Source: Prillingera fragicola (taxonomy: Eukaryota > Basidiomycota > Tremellomycetes > Trichosporonales > Trichosporonaceae). From it: 64,000 nt of DNA. Positions 22,516-34,720 of this stretch are shown piece after piece (positions within the stretch are counted from its first letter, which is position 1; each line of letters starts with the position of its first letter). The stretch is taken from the NCBI GenBank assembly GCA_002335605.1, contig BEDY01000006.1, forward strand, positions 310,001 to 374,000, written 5' to 3'. The notes beneath the pieces were generated by a model. That model was not told the DNA's origin. It did no database searches and was given only the letters and a program-made list of their open reading frames with translations. The position numbers and the translations under genes are program-made.

Positions 22516-23216
22516 CGCGGTGCGAGTTGTGCTCGGCGTAGAGCTACAAGTGTGTCTAGGGTGGCACTGATGGCATCTTAGCTACATGGATAGGACTACA
22601 GACATGATGGGTATCGTACCTCAAGAGGGAGAGAGCTGCGCAGAGGGTGTCAGCGCGTGGTCCATGTTGTTCGTTTCAATGGTTTGAAAGAGAGGGTAGG
22701 AATGGGATCAGGAATAGTTGATAAGGTTGTCTCCACAAGATGGTCGGACAATGTAGATAAAATAAAGCATCATGTCGTCGAGAGGGAAGCTCAAAGGATA
22801 GGAGAGAATACTCACTGCTTGACTGCTGGAGACTGCAGGGATGAGAGAGAAGAAGTATGCAAGGTGAACTGGAAATTTGGACCACTGATTCTTATGGAAG
22901 GGGCGAAATCTAAAATGGAGGGATGTGATAAATACATCCAGCCAGCCGGTGGTGCCTGAGTACATGACGCTGAGCGGCGTGGCTGTCTCGCCCAGATAGA
23001 CGACTACGACGTGTGACACCTCTCTCTATCTTTCTTTCTTTCTTTCTCCTATCCCGCTCCTCCATCACCCTCTCACTCATACCCAACACAGTCACTCACA
23101 CCGGCAGTGACATAGAATATACGCGGCATACTCTCTGTCTCACTCCACATCAGCAACCTCGCCAAATCCCAAGGCCGCCGCCCGCCCCTCCACGCCGCCA
23201 CGGCGACAAGCCGCAA
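22516..23216. other. Divergent RCM1/VPS10 promoter region, about 700 bases
   Basis: No supported gene. A CTTT microsatellite lies at 23029-23048, within the pyrimidine-rich tract before the VPS10 start. Confidence 0.5.
23029..23048. repeat. CTTT microsatellite upstream of VPS10
   Basis: Five TTTC-type units in a pyrimidine-rich stretch, ~170 bases before the VPS10 ATG, perhaps in its 5' UTR. Confidence 0.7.
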
Positions 23217-26200
23217 TGTTCTCCAGGAGTATGGGCTTGCTGCCCATATTTCTCTTTGCGTATCTCGCAGTCATCCTGGGAGTATCCGCAGGAGATCCAG
23301 AAGTCACTGTAAACCGATTCAAGAATAAACCTCGCAGCTTGTTCTACTTTGACGATTCGCCAGTGAGCAACACTTTTGTCTTCCTTCTGCTAGCGCACCA
23401 CTGACACCCGACACAGGTTGTGCTCATGCACGATGCCGAGACGGCCACAGTATACCGTTCTGGCGACGAGGGAAAGTCGTGGGCACAGGTCGACTCCGTC
23501 AACGGTGTCATGGCTCTCATAGACCACCCCACGTCCAAGGCAACCGCATTCATCATTGGCAAAGACACCAAGCACTGGGTAACGTTCAACCGCGGCGACT
23601 CGTGGCAATCATTTGAGACGCCTTACCCCGCGACTATGCAGGGTGCGCCACTGTCCTTTCACGCTGAAAAGGAGGATTGGATCTTGTTCCAGGCATACGT
23701 CTGCAAGTCGAGCAGCGGCTGGGGCTGGGGCAAGTCTTGCTGGCAGGAGACCTACTACACGCAAGACTCGTTCCGCTCCGCGCCAAAGCTGATGCTCGCT
23801 GTCACCTCTCAGTGCACCTTTGCCAAGTCGACCAAGGCTTCCGAGGCACCGACCGACCGTATCTTTTGTCTCGTCTACGACACCAAGCCGTCCTCTGAGC
23901 ACCCTGTTCAAGACAGCCGCCTCTTCCGCTCGGACGACTGGTTCCAGACCAAGGAGTTTGTCGATCTCGGCATTGGCAAGCGTGCCGTGGGTGTCGTTGG
24001 TCTGGGCGTTGTCAGCAAGTTTGCCATTGTCGCCGTCAAGTCCAAGAGCGTCGACGTTGCCAAGCGGGCCGCCAACGACGCCATGCAGCTGTTTGTCAGT
24101 ACGAACGGCGCGGACTGGCGCCAGGCCCAGTTCCCTCACTCGGCTTTACCCAGTCTTGTCGAGAACGCGTACACAATCGTCGAATCGACCACCCACTCGC
24201 TCGCTGTCGATGTCCTCACCGAACCAGGAGCTGGCATCGGCACACTGTTCGTGTCCTCGAGTCAGGGCACGTACTTTGTCCAGGCGCTGTCCAACACCAA
24301 CCGCAACTCTAAAGGTATTGTCGACTACGAGCCTCTCTACGGCCTCGAGGGCATTGCTATTGCGAACATTGTCAGCAACAAGGATGGTGTTGTGTCTGGT
24401 GGCGAGCAGAAGAAGCTGACCAGCCGGATAACGTACGACGATGGCTCCAACTGGGGCTATGTCAGGGCGCCGGCTACGAAGCAGGATGGATCCAGCTGGT
24501 CGTGTGACCCCAAGGACGAGGCCAGCTGTTCCTTGCACCTTCACTCCGTCAGCAAGCCCCACAACATTGGCAGCGTATTTTCCTCGACCGCTCCTGGCTA
24601 CGTGATGGCTGTTGGTTCCGTTGGCCAGCACCTTCTTCCTTACGAGCAGTGCGAGACGTTCCTTTCGACTGACGCGGGCATAAACTGGCGTATGGTTCAG
24701 GAGGGCGCCCACAAGTACGAGTTTGGAGACGCCGGCGGCGTCCTTGTCATTGCCGACGATGAGCAGCCTGTCGACCACATTCACTACTCGATTGATGGCG
24801 GCGAGCACTGGGTTGAGCTCAAGCTCGGCACCACAGTGCGCGCCGAAATGCTCACGACTGTTCCCGACTCGACGTCGCAAAAGTTCCTTCTCCTCGGCGT
24901 CACCCCCCGCTCGGACAAGAACGAAGATGGCCACTACGCAATGGTCTTCCTGGACTTTGCCGCCATCCAGAGCCGCCAGTGTAAGGATGACGACCTTGAG
25001 AAGTGGTACGCTCGCGGCAAGGGCCGCACGTGCCTCATGGGTCACGAGCAGTGGTATATGCGCCGCAAGCTCGATGCCCAGTGCTACGTTGGCCACAAGT
25101 TTGAGGACCCCGTCGGCCATGCCAAGAACTGCGAGTGCGCTGGAATGGACTTTGAGTGCGACTTCAACTTTGTGCGCCAGGGGGGCAAGTGTGTGGCTGC
25201 TGGTCCTGAGACTGTGCCGCCGGGCGTGTGCAAGGAGGCAACGGACACGTACATGGGTTCGTCTGGTTACCGCAAGATTCCCGGCAACACTTGCAAGGGC
25301 GGTATTGACTTGGACAAGAAGGTCGAGAGGCCTTGCTCTGCAGCGCGCCCCAAGGACGGCACGGTCACGCACGTCGTTCACGACTTCAAGAGCAAGATTG
25401 TGCGTCACAACTACTTTGGCAACTCGCAGACGATTCTTTTGCTCCTCGAGGATGGCTCGGTGTGGCACTCGCGCAACGAGGGCTTTTCGTGGCTGCAGGT
25501 GGAGCCCGACCACAAGTTCCTGGCTGTCACCATGCACCCCTACTTTGACGACCGGGCCTACCTGATCTCAACGCAGGACCGTGTCATCTTCTACACTGTT
25601 GACCACGGCCGTTCATGGAACAAAATGTCTCTGCCAGCGGACGCCAACAACCTCAACATTCCTATGCTCGACTTTCACCCCTCGCGCGCCGATTGGCTCA
25701 TTTTCATTGGCGCCGAGGACTGCAAGGACACCATGTCGGCCAACTGCAAGGCGATTGCCTACTACTCGAACGACCACGGTCGCTACTGGCACGAAATGGA
25801 GCGCTATGTTCGTTCGTGCCAGTGGGCGCGTGACGCGAGCCTCAAGATTGACGAGCGCATGATTTTCTGCGAATCATACACAGAGAAGAAGGGCTCGCAG
25901 AGGTCTGCGGGTCACGGCGAGATTGAGCTGGTCGCTGGCCGAGACTACTACAAGAGCAAGAAGGTGCTGTTCAAGACGATTGTCGGCTACGCCACCTTTG
26001 CCGAGTACCTTCTCGTCGCTGAGATGCACCAAGACAAGGGCTTGCTCTCGCTCGAGGTTTCGCTCGACGGCTCGAACTTTGCAGAGGCGCAGTTCCCGCC
26101 GGGCATGCGCATCGACAACCACGCGTATACGATTCTGGAGAGCAACACGCACGCGGTCTTCCTGCACATGACCATGAGTACAGCCCAGGGTCGAGAGTGG

Positions 26201-27661
26201 GGTACACTGTTCAAGTCCAACTCGAACGGCACGTACTACGGCATGTCGCTCGAGCACGTTAACCGCAACGCTGCGGGGTACGTCGACTTTGAAAAGATGA
26301 TTGGTCTTGACGGTATCATCATGACCAACATTGTGTCCAACGCCGACAACGCCGAGATTTCTGGCACCAAAAAGCTGCAGACGCGCATCACTCACAACGA
26401 CGGTGGAACGTGGAAGCCGCTCAACCCGCCCGCCAAGGACTCGCTCGGCCAGCCGTACTCTTGCTCGTCGACCGCGTGCTCGCTCCAGCTCCACGGCTAC
26501 ACTGAGCGCCGCGACCCCAAGGCCACGTATTCTTCACCTTCGGCTGTTGGGCTCATGCTTGCTGTGGGCAACGTCGGTGAGGAGCTTGCCGGATACACGG
26601 ACAGCGACATTTTCCTTACCCGCGACGGAGGCTTTACCTGGGAGGAGGTGCACAAGGATGCCCACATGTGGGAGTATGGTGACTCTGGTTCGCTGCTTGT
26701 GCTAGTCAACGACGAGGAGCCCACCGACCATGTCCTCTACACCACCGACGAGGGCTTGACCTGGCACACGTACTCGTTTGGCGAGACTATGCGCGTGGAC
26801 ACGATTCAGACCGTCCCGCAAGACACGAGTCGCAAGTTTTTCCTCATCGGCAAGCGCCAGGCGGACTCCAGCAAGAGGACGCTCGTTCATCTCGACTTTT
26901 CGACGCTTACGAGCCGCAAGTGCGAGCTCTCGATCACTGACCCCAACCACGACGACTTTGAGCTCTGGTCGCCGGCCGAGCACCGCGACGACCCGTGCCT
27001 CTTTGGCCGCCAGACGCAATACCACCGCCGCATCCGCGACAAGGACTGCTACATTGGCGAGAAGATGGACACGAAGAAGATTATCAAGCCTTGCGAGTGC
27101 AAGGCTGCTGATTTCGAGTGCGAGTTCAACCACTTCCGCGACGCCTCGGGCAAGTGCGTGCTCGTCCCCGGTGCCCCGGCCCTTTCGATTGACACGATCG
27201 ACGAGCAGTGCAAGGGCTTTGAGGACTCGTGGTACGAGCGCACGGCCTACCGCAAGATCCCCTCGTCGTCCTGCATCAACGGCGACCGCATCGACCGCGG
27301 AGCCAAGCACGCCTGTCCCGGTCTCGTGGGGCGCGGCGGCATCGGTGCCTTCTTCTGGGCCTCCCTCGCCATCCTCCCCTTTGCGTGCGCGGGCGTCGCC
27401 GGCTGGTGGTACTACACCAAGGCCGGCCGGCCCGGCGCCATCCGCCTGGGCGAGCACCGCGCCTTTGGCGGCGGCGACTCGAGCGTGCTCAACACCCTCG
27501 CGAGCGTGCCATACTTTATCCTCGGCCTCTTGTCGGCCACCTGGGCCATCGTCGAGCGCCGCGTGCCGTTTGTCAACGGTCTGTTCTCTCGCGGAACCCC
27601 CTATCGCCCCCTGCCTATTGATGAGGATGCCGAAATTCTCGGGCCCTACGAGGACGACTAG
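23217..27661 (+). CDS. VPS10: Vps10 sorting receptor (sortilin family), two luminal VPS10 domains
   Basis: Carries soluble vacuolar hydrolases from the Golgi to endosomes. N-terminal signal peptide MFSRSMGLLPIFLFAYLAVI. One intron (~23361-23416) joins YFDDSP to VVLMHDAETATVYRSGDEG. Two tandem VPS10 propellers follow (about residues 45-690 and 700-1340) with Asp-box-like repeats such as YRSGDEGKSW, YSIDGGEHW, YTVDHGRSWNK and LTRDGGFTWEE. Each ends in a Cys-rich 10CC module (CLMGHEQWYMRRKLDAQCY; CLFGRQTQYHRRIRDKDCY). A membrane segment near residue 1370 (FFWASLAILPFACAGVAGWW) is followed by a second hydrophobic stretch (VPYFILGLLSATWAIV) and an acidic tail ending GPYEDD. Length (~1,460) fits fungal Vps10. 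Confidence 0.96.
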
Positions 27662-27879
27662 CTGTAGTTGGGATACTTTTAGTAGCATGGCATTATGAAA
27701 TCATAGAGACTTATTTTCTGCTGCATCCTCTCTCTTTCTATGGCTATGGCTTGTTATTTGTCCATCTGACACATGACAGACAGCTGCCGGCTTGCTTCTC
27801 AGCTTGGCGTATGCTTTTCCTTTCATCCATGCACTCCTACCCACTGTCACCCAGACCTCCCCCCATACCCGCCGCGGGC

Positions 27880-29336
27880 TCACGCCCCCCTCCTGGTCCC
27901 CTTGACGAGCCACTCGTCGTGCCTCTTGAGCAGCTCAGCAATGATAAACTCTTCAATCTCCACGCCCTCGCGCCCAGCAGCGAGCTCAGGGAGCCGCAGC
28001 CACGTCTCGCGATATCCCGCCGGTCCACCGGCGGCCTCGCTTCCAGGGCCTTCGGAGAGGACGAGCGAGTCGGTGAGAGGCGGTGTGAGCGCGCCTCTCA
28101 GGTGGTCGTCCCCGCCGCCCTTGCCGTGGCCTGCGCGCTCGACGAAGACCACCTGCGTCTTGCGCGCGTGCAGCTCGTTGCCGATTACGAGCTGATGGCC
28201 GTAGCGGGCCAGGGCGGCGCGGGCTTTGGGAATGAGAAGCGCGTCGTCGGTTTCGAGCTGTGGTGTTGGTGCGTGTTGATGGGGGTTGGCTTACCTTGAA
28301 TGAGACAATGTAGCCCTCTGGGGTCCACTGCTGGACCAGCGGGCGGAGGACCTTGGGGACCTGGTCCATCTCGAGCGAGAGCGAGCCCTTGGTCGACTGG
28401 ATCTTGTGCTCGGCCTGGGGTTAGTGCCGCCGAGAGGTTGGAACTCACGACCCTGTCCTCGGGGAGGAAGAAGTCGGACACTGCCGCGGCGAGGTAGAAC
28501 ATGCCACGGCGGCCGATAGGAGCCATGACGCTGGTAGCAGCCCGAAGCAGCCACAGGTAGTCATTGACGGTCTGGAAGTCGACGCTCAGGATTGTGCCCT
28601 CGGCCTTGGCCTTGTTGAAGGCTTTGAGGACGGGCAGCATCTCCGAGTTCCATTCCGGCGACACGGCAATGCACTCGCCCGCAGGCGTCGGCAGCACCTG
28701 GAGAAGCTCAAGGAAGGGATGCACAGAGTGACTGTAGTGACGCGAAAAGGGGCGGAGCGAGTGCAGGCGATGCAGGAAGATTACTGCGTAGCCTGCAGAC
28801 AGAAAGTACTCGGCAGAGGTCGCACCACGGGTTCCTGGACGACGTCAGTGTCGGCGCCGAGAAGCCCCAGCGATCCGACTCACCAGCCGAGAAGTTGTCA
28901 AGAAACCTCACACTTTTCTGGTCAGTACCCTCCCTCTACACACTGTACGCACGTGTTAGACTCGAGCGGCACGGTCGTACCACCGCTCTGTACTGTTAGC
29001 ACGAGTCGATGCACAATGGGGCGGGCAGGGTCGGGCTATGAGCCGGCGGGTACCGGTTATCGCGATATGGGCAAGCGGCAGCGAGCAGCACACAAACAGC
29101 GATGCCCGAAAGTCGGCCCCAGCTTTCTCCATTCCAGGACCAGGCGCACACTCTTCTGCACTCACGGTAACAAGCACAACCTTCTTGTCAGCGACGGCCG
29201 ACCACTTGTCGATAAACTGGGCCATCTGTGCCGTCTTCTCCTCGAGACTGGGAGGAGGACGCTGGGTCTTGAAGTAATCCTCCGAGCTGAACTCGCGGGC
29301 ATGCGATGTCCCCGGCACGACGTGCACTTCGCTCAT
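27880..29336 (-). CDS. CAB2: Phosphopantothenoylcysteine synthetase (PPCS, Cab2)
   Basis: Second step from phosphopantothenate to coenzyme A: joins cysteine to 4'-phosphopantothenate. N-terminus [20 protein letters not shown]. Spliced exons give [47 protein letters not shown], then [20 protein letters not shown] and [20 protein letters not shown]. The [21 protein letters not shown] and AAAVSDF motifs are hallmarks of eukaryotic PPCS, a stand-alone enzyme unlike the bifunctional bacterial CoaBC. The tail [17 protein letters not shown] completes the domain. At least five exons; the first intron (~28990-29165) is long for this genome. Convergent with VPS10 and divergent from the ZIP gene. Confidence 0.93.
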
Positions 29337-29810
29337 GCTGGGCAGGTGGGGGTTGTGAGTAGGAGGAGAGTGTAGTGGTAGTAGTAGATGGGATCATTGT
29401 CCGAAATGACTGTAGCTGGCAGCAGTAGCAGCAGTGACGCCCTCAGGCACCGTCCCTGGGCTTGTCTGCCTGGGCGGGGCAGCAGCGGCGGCGGCGGCAG
29501 CCGCCACGAGGGAGGGCGCAGGGGCGCAGGCAGTGGACGATCTCTACTGGCCACCGTTGATTCATGTACGAGAGAGAGAGTATAATCTCATATCTTGAGA
29601 GTCTCGCGCGTCCACTCCCTTGGTGTTGCTCTTCTTTCCATTCTTCTTCACTGCTTTTTACTCTGTGTACATCATACAAAGCATCGCCCACTTCGTTTCA
29701 TAACCCTTGCTCGCTATTCGCCAGCGGCCCCTCCCCGCCATTCAGCCCACGACAACCCTTTTGGCTCTAACGGCATCTTCCACATCCACCCATCTCCCAA
29801 GCCATTTCGG
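29337..29810. other. Divergent CAB2/ZIP promoter region, 474 bases
   Basis: GC-rich and partly purine/pyrimidine skewed, with short GGC and AGC runs near 29410-29510. No supported gene or clear TATA box. Confidence 0.5.
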
Positions 29811-31410
29811 ATGTCTGCTCCTCATCAACTCTCATTCAACCTCCCCAAACTGGACATCAGCATGCCACTCCTCACACTCATAGGCCAATGCTTTGCCATG
29901 GGCGGAGCATCCATGGCAGTGGGCATGCTCCCCCTCTTCTTCAAATCCAACATGTCTGGTAAGTTTGTGGTCTTCGGAATAGCGGACTGGCTCCACGCCC
30001 AAGGCTCGGAACGAGGCAACTCCCCATCAAACCCATTCTTTCCATGCGTCCTCGTGGTGCCTATCAACAACCATGCTGACCGTTTCCCAGCAGTCACTCT
30101 CCAGGCCATTGGCGTGCTGGGAATGGGCCTGCTCGTCGGAGCAGCCCTCGCCATTATTATTCCCGAGTGCGTGGGACAAGCAGCCGCCGAGATGGGGACC
30201 CGAGCGGCAGAGCTAACTAGCACAGGGGTGTGACGACCATTTACGCCGTCGATGATCACCCGACGCAAGCGATTGGCGTGTCACTGCTGGCGGGCTTTGC
30301 ATTGATGCTTCTGTGAGTTGGCATGGGCGCGGCCGCGGTGTGTTGTCGTTGGGCTCTGTATGGGCGCGATGTGTGCATGCGCGCAAAGTCTTCGTGCACG
30401 TGTGTCGCCTGGCAGCACCGGAGACGCTTGAATTCTTCTTGATATCGGCGTCGTCATGATAGTCACCTATCGGGTGGCGCTCAGCCCTTGGAGAGACTGG
30501 GGAGCTGGCTCTCACGCAGCCATGGGCTCGGCTATAGCTCGAACAGCTGTACCTCCAGAATCCATTCATCAGCCGTCCTTCCGAGACACCAGGCAGAAGC
30601 TAACTCTACAGCGTCGAGAACTGCACCCCACACCCCCCGCACCCGCCTTCCGGTGGCGAGCCCCACAACCACGCCGACGATGAGGAGCATGCGCACCCGA
30701 TGCTCCCCAAGGTCGACCCCGAGAACGACCCCGAGTGCGCCAGCAATGTCGCTGCGCACGGTCTCTCGGCCACCCTGGGCCTGGTCATTCACGGTGCTGC
30801 AGATGGTATTGCTCTCGGCGCGAGTTCACTTACCGGCAGCAAGAACCTCGGATTTATCGTCTTTCTCGCCATCCTGGTCCACAAAGGTGTGTTCAGACTG
30901 TGAGACTTTGCTGACAGAACAGGCCCCGCTGCCCTCGGTCTCACCACTACGCTACTCACATTGCACCTCAGCGCTGCACAGGTCCGCCGCCGCCTCATCG
31001 TGTTCTCCCTCGCTGCGCCGGCTGGAGCCCTCTTGACCTACTTTCTCGTTTCGGTCTTTGGCGCCTCCAAGCATGCCCAAAAGGGTAGCCTCGAGTGGTG
31101 GACCGGTGTTGTGCTCCTCTTTTCCGTGAGTCCTACTATCTACAGCGCAGCACCCAAGCTGACTCGACAGGGTGGCTCGTTCCTGTACGTCGCGACCGTC
31201 ATCCAGCCCATCTCGGAGACTGGCCCCGACGATCACTGCCACGACGTGCACCACGAGGTGCACAGGCGCGACAAGGCCCCCATGCCCAACAGCCTGCGCA
31301 CTGGCCTGATCCTGCTCGGCATGCTCCTGCCTCTCATCCTCAGCTCGATCGTCGGCCACGGCCACGACCACGCAACCCACGACCACCACGGCAGTCCCGG
31401 TGGCCAGTAG
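29811..31410 (+). CDS. ZIP family metal transporter, SLC39A9/Atx2-like
   Basis: Moves zinc or manganese into the cytosol, in this branch usually from Golgi or secretory compartments. TM1 is MPLLTLIGQCFAMGGASMAV. TM2 is GVLGMGLLVGAALAIIIPEG joined to VTTIYAVDD. The His-rich loop HNHADDEEHAHP follows. The ZIP signature is GLVIHGAADGIALGAS with HKGPAALGL in the next helix, then LIVFSLAAPAGALLTYFLVS. The C-terminal His tail is GHGHDHATHDHHGSPGGQ. Introns lie at ~29957-30092, ~30168-30226, 30312-30537, 30549-~30615, ~30887-30921 and ~31126-31171. Frame continuity between ALMLL and VENCTPHPP requires an 11-base exon at 30538-30548 encoding part of LEQL. Confidence 0.88.
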
Positions 31411-31930
31411 CTGCGTCGACGGCGGTTATAGACTTGTGCTCGGTGTATCATTAGGTCATTATATGGATTGCATTCCCATTCCCTCCAGTGCACAGCGGGG
31501 TTACAGCCCATATTCCCGGGGCAGAAATACAACGGAATGCCGCACAGATGTAGAGAGGAGAGATACACACCGTCTCAATGTCCCACGACACAGACACCCA
31601 GCAGAGTGTTTCCCGTACATCATTTTTCGCCCACCAAAGCCCGCGCTTTGCATCTAGATTGACCAATTTTGAGCTCTTTGCTCGTATTTTTCTTTCACCA
31701 CACACATCCAAGCAGTGTACATCCTGGAGTCGTGGTTTGGGCTCCAAAACAGGTCGATGGAAGGGTGCTCGGCCATCAGGGGTCGCCACTCGCCACCTCC
31801 TGCATGGCCCTCCCTGGCCACGGGGCATGTGTCAGGCACACAAAGTGCATGTTAGGCACATGAATCTACAGCCATGCATATATCGAGTCTCGGGCCGGTA
31901 TCACTACGATGTCTCTCTCGTCTACAAAGG
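31411..31930. other. Convergent intergenic region, 520 bases
   Basis: 3' flanks of the ZIP gene and NSP1. No supported gene. Short direct repeats of the form gcatgt...aggcaca occur near 31826-31862. Confidence 0.5.
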
Positions 31931-34455
31931 TCACCTCCGGGTGTAGCTCTTGCTGCTGCCCATCCGGGACTTGAGCTCGTCGACCTTTCCGCCGAGCTTG
32001 GTGGCATTCTGGTCAATCGAGTTGAGGGCACGCAGGTGAGCGCCGAGGATCGCGCCGAGCTGGTTGATCGGGTCGTCGGGGATCTGGGCCTGCTGAGCCG
32101 CGTCGGCGGCCGTAGGAGCAGCTGCGGGCTGTTGTGTGGGTGCACTGGAACCGGCAGCGCTGAGCTTGTTCACCTCCTCTATCATCTGCGACAGGTTGCG
32201 CGAAATGTCGTCGAGCTGCTTGTTCAGGTCCTCGGCGAGCGCGTACGACTTTTCGCGCTCGCGGTCCGCGGGCATGGTCGCGCGGGGAGTCTTGGACTCC
32301 TTGTCGGCCAGGATGGAAATCTCGCGCTCGTAGTGGGTGAGCATGGCGTCGAGCTGCTTCTGCTGGCTCTCAATGTAATCGAGGTTGCGGTCCAGTGTAC
32401 CCTGGTTGTTCTGCGCCTCGAGAACTTGCTGGTGAAGAGTAGCAATCTAAAAGTCAGCTTGTTGTCCTTTCATGTCACTGCTAAACGTACCTGAGTGCCG
32501 TTGCGAACGAGCACCTTGTCCCACTCGCGGACCTCGCCTGCCTGCTTCTCAAAGTCCTTGAGTTGCGAATCCAGGTCCTTGGACCAGCCGTCGACAATGT
32601 CCTCCAGAGTCTTGCCGCGGAGAAGAGATGGGGCGGGCTCAGTGGGGGCCGACGCAGATGCAGGGGTAGTGGTAGTAGCGGGAACGGGCTTGGGAGTAGC
32701 AGCGCCAGATGCCATCATGCTGATAGTGCCAGTAGGGGTGTTGGCGCCGGTGGTGGCAGCAGTGGGCTTGGCACCAAAGAGACCACCAGCGGCAGGGACA
32801 GCAGGCGCGGTCGCACCGTCAGCAGCCTTCTCCGCAGGCTTGGCACCGAAAAGACCACCACCGAGCGCCGGTGTAGCCGTGCCAGAGGGAGCGGCAGAGT
32901 CAGCCGGCTTCGCGGCCGCACCGCTAAAGCTAAATCCACCGGCAGCAGGCTTGGGTGCCTCCGCGGGCTTGTCGGCAGGCTTGGCGAGACCACTGAACAG
33001 CCCACCAGCGGGGGCAGCGGGAGCAGCAGCAGGTGCGGCCTTGGCGGCATCGGCCGCAGGAGCAGCGGGCTTCGTACCAAAGCCGGCAAACATGCCGCCA
33101 GCAGGAGCGGCAGGAGCCGCGGCCGGCGCGTCCTTCTTCTCGGCGTCGGCAGCAGGCTTAGCACCAAAGCCAGCGAACATGCCACCAGCAGCAGGCGCGG
33201 CTGGAGCGGCGGCGGCGGCAGCAGGTGCAGCACCGAAGAGCGACGGCGCCTTGGGTGCCTCGGCAGCAGCAGGAGCAGCGGGCTTAGCACCGAACCCTCC
33301 AAAACCTCCAGCGGGGGCGGCTGGTGGAGCAGCGGCGGGAGTGGTCGAGCCAGCGGCGGCTCCGCCACCAAAGAGACCACCACCAAGACTGGGAGTACCA
33401 GGAGTAGGGGTGCCGGTTGCAGGCTTGGCGCCAAACAGGCCGCCGGCAGCAGGGGCAGCCGGTGTCGTTCCTGTGCTCGCAGCATCGGCGGGCTTCGCAC
33501 CAAACAGACCACCGGCAGTAGGAGTCGAGCCTGTGCTTCCTGCAGCCGCGCCACCACCAAAGAGACTTCCGCCAGCGGGCTGCGCACCGAACAAGCCGCC
33601 TGCTGCTGGAGGCGCTGCAGCAGGCGTGGTGGATCCGGCTGCGGGGGCGCCAAACAGAGGCTTGGCGGGGGTCGCGGTGCCACTTGCTGGCGCACTGTTG
33701 GCCGCAGGCTTGGCTCCGAAACCACCAAACATACCGCCAGTAGCAGCAGGAGTCGCGGCCGGGGTCGTCGACGCCGGCGGTGTTGCAGCAGCAGGAGTGC
33801 TGGCGCCACCGAACGAGAACCCACCCGCGGGCTTGGCCGCCGCCGCGCCGCCCCCGCCAAACAGACTGGTACCGCCAGCCGCAGGAGCGGCAGGGGCAGC
33901 CGAGTTGGCACCAAAGAGACTCGTGCCGCTTCCTCCAGCTGCTGCGTTTCCACCGCCGAATCCGCCAAAGCCGCCAGCAGCAGGTGCGGCAGGTGCGGCT
34001 GGTGCGGCTGGTGCTGCCGCAGACGTGTTGCCGCCGCCAAATCCACCAAATCCACCAGCTGCAGGTGCAGCAGGTGCAGCTGCCCCAGTGTTTCCACTGC
34101 CAAATCCACCAAATCCGCCAGCAGCCGGTGCAGCTGGAGGTGTCGCGGCAGCGGTGTTGCTACCGAATCCACCGAATCCACCGGCAGCAGGAGGTTTGGG
34201 AGCACCACCGAAGAGGGGAGTGCTGGTGGAAGGAGCAGCACCGGCAGCAGACCCTCCGCCAAAGAGACTTCCACTGGCAGGTGCGTTGTTGGCGGCTACA
34301 GTTGTCAGCATGGCGTCGCTGATGGGAGAAGATGGCACTTACCACCACCACCAAAGGAGAACCCAGTGCCCGCGGGCTTGTTGTTCTGGCCAAAGCCTGC
34401 AAAGCCGGCTGAGGTGTCAGTATGTGAGCTTGCTCCTGGCAGTGAACGTACACAT
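31931..34455 (-). CDS. NSP1: Nucleoporin Nsp1 (p62 homologue), FG-repeat protein
   Basis: Central channel component of the nuclear pore. The spliced N-terminus is MSGFAGFGQNNKPAGTGFSF. A ~500-residue Ala/Pro/Gly-rich FG domain follows, with dozens of GGFGGFG, SLFG, GLFGAKP and MFAGFG units separated by short spacers. The C-terminal Nsp1_C coiled coil (~220 residues) runs from LLRGKTLEDIVDGWSKDLDS through IESQQKQLDAMLTHYEREIS to LKSRMGSSKSYTRR; in the family it pairs with Nup49/57 and Nup82. The start codon plus one base form exon 1 (34452-34455), then a 43-base intron. Introns also lie at ~34299-34343 and ~32447-32490. Lysine-poor FG spacers and very high GC leave long antisense frames open, which I regard as composition artefacts. 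Confidence 0.93.
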
Positions 34456-34720
34456 TATGAGCTTTGAGTTGTCCGGATGGGGCTGTAGCGAGATGTGTGG
34501 AGGATGCAATGGACTGGATGTCTGCGCTCTCCAAGACTATGTTGCTCTGCTGTTGAAACTTGACGTGCCTATTGAAATGACAATTGATGCAGCAGAAAAA
34601 TAGGCATGCCAAGGTTCCATTGTGGCGTGCCTATTTCATCAATAGCAAATGTGGATCATCACAACGCTACTTTCAACGTAAAGTGACCACCACTAAGCAT
34701 TTGTTCCTCATCCATCCAAA

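Noticed and set aside
24146..25537. 463-codon antisense frame over VPS10
   Set aside because: Shadow of a long GC-rich exon; no domain or start context.
32495..34603. Open frames of 702 and 634 codons on the + strand opposite NSP1
   Set aside because: They arise from the repetitive, GC-rich FG-repeat codons of NSP1. The predicted products are low-complexity Ala/Pro and Ser/Gly/Arg sequences with no domain, and NSP1 itself is certain.
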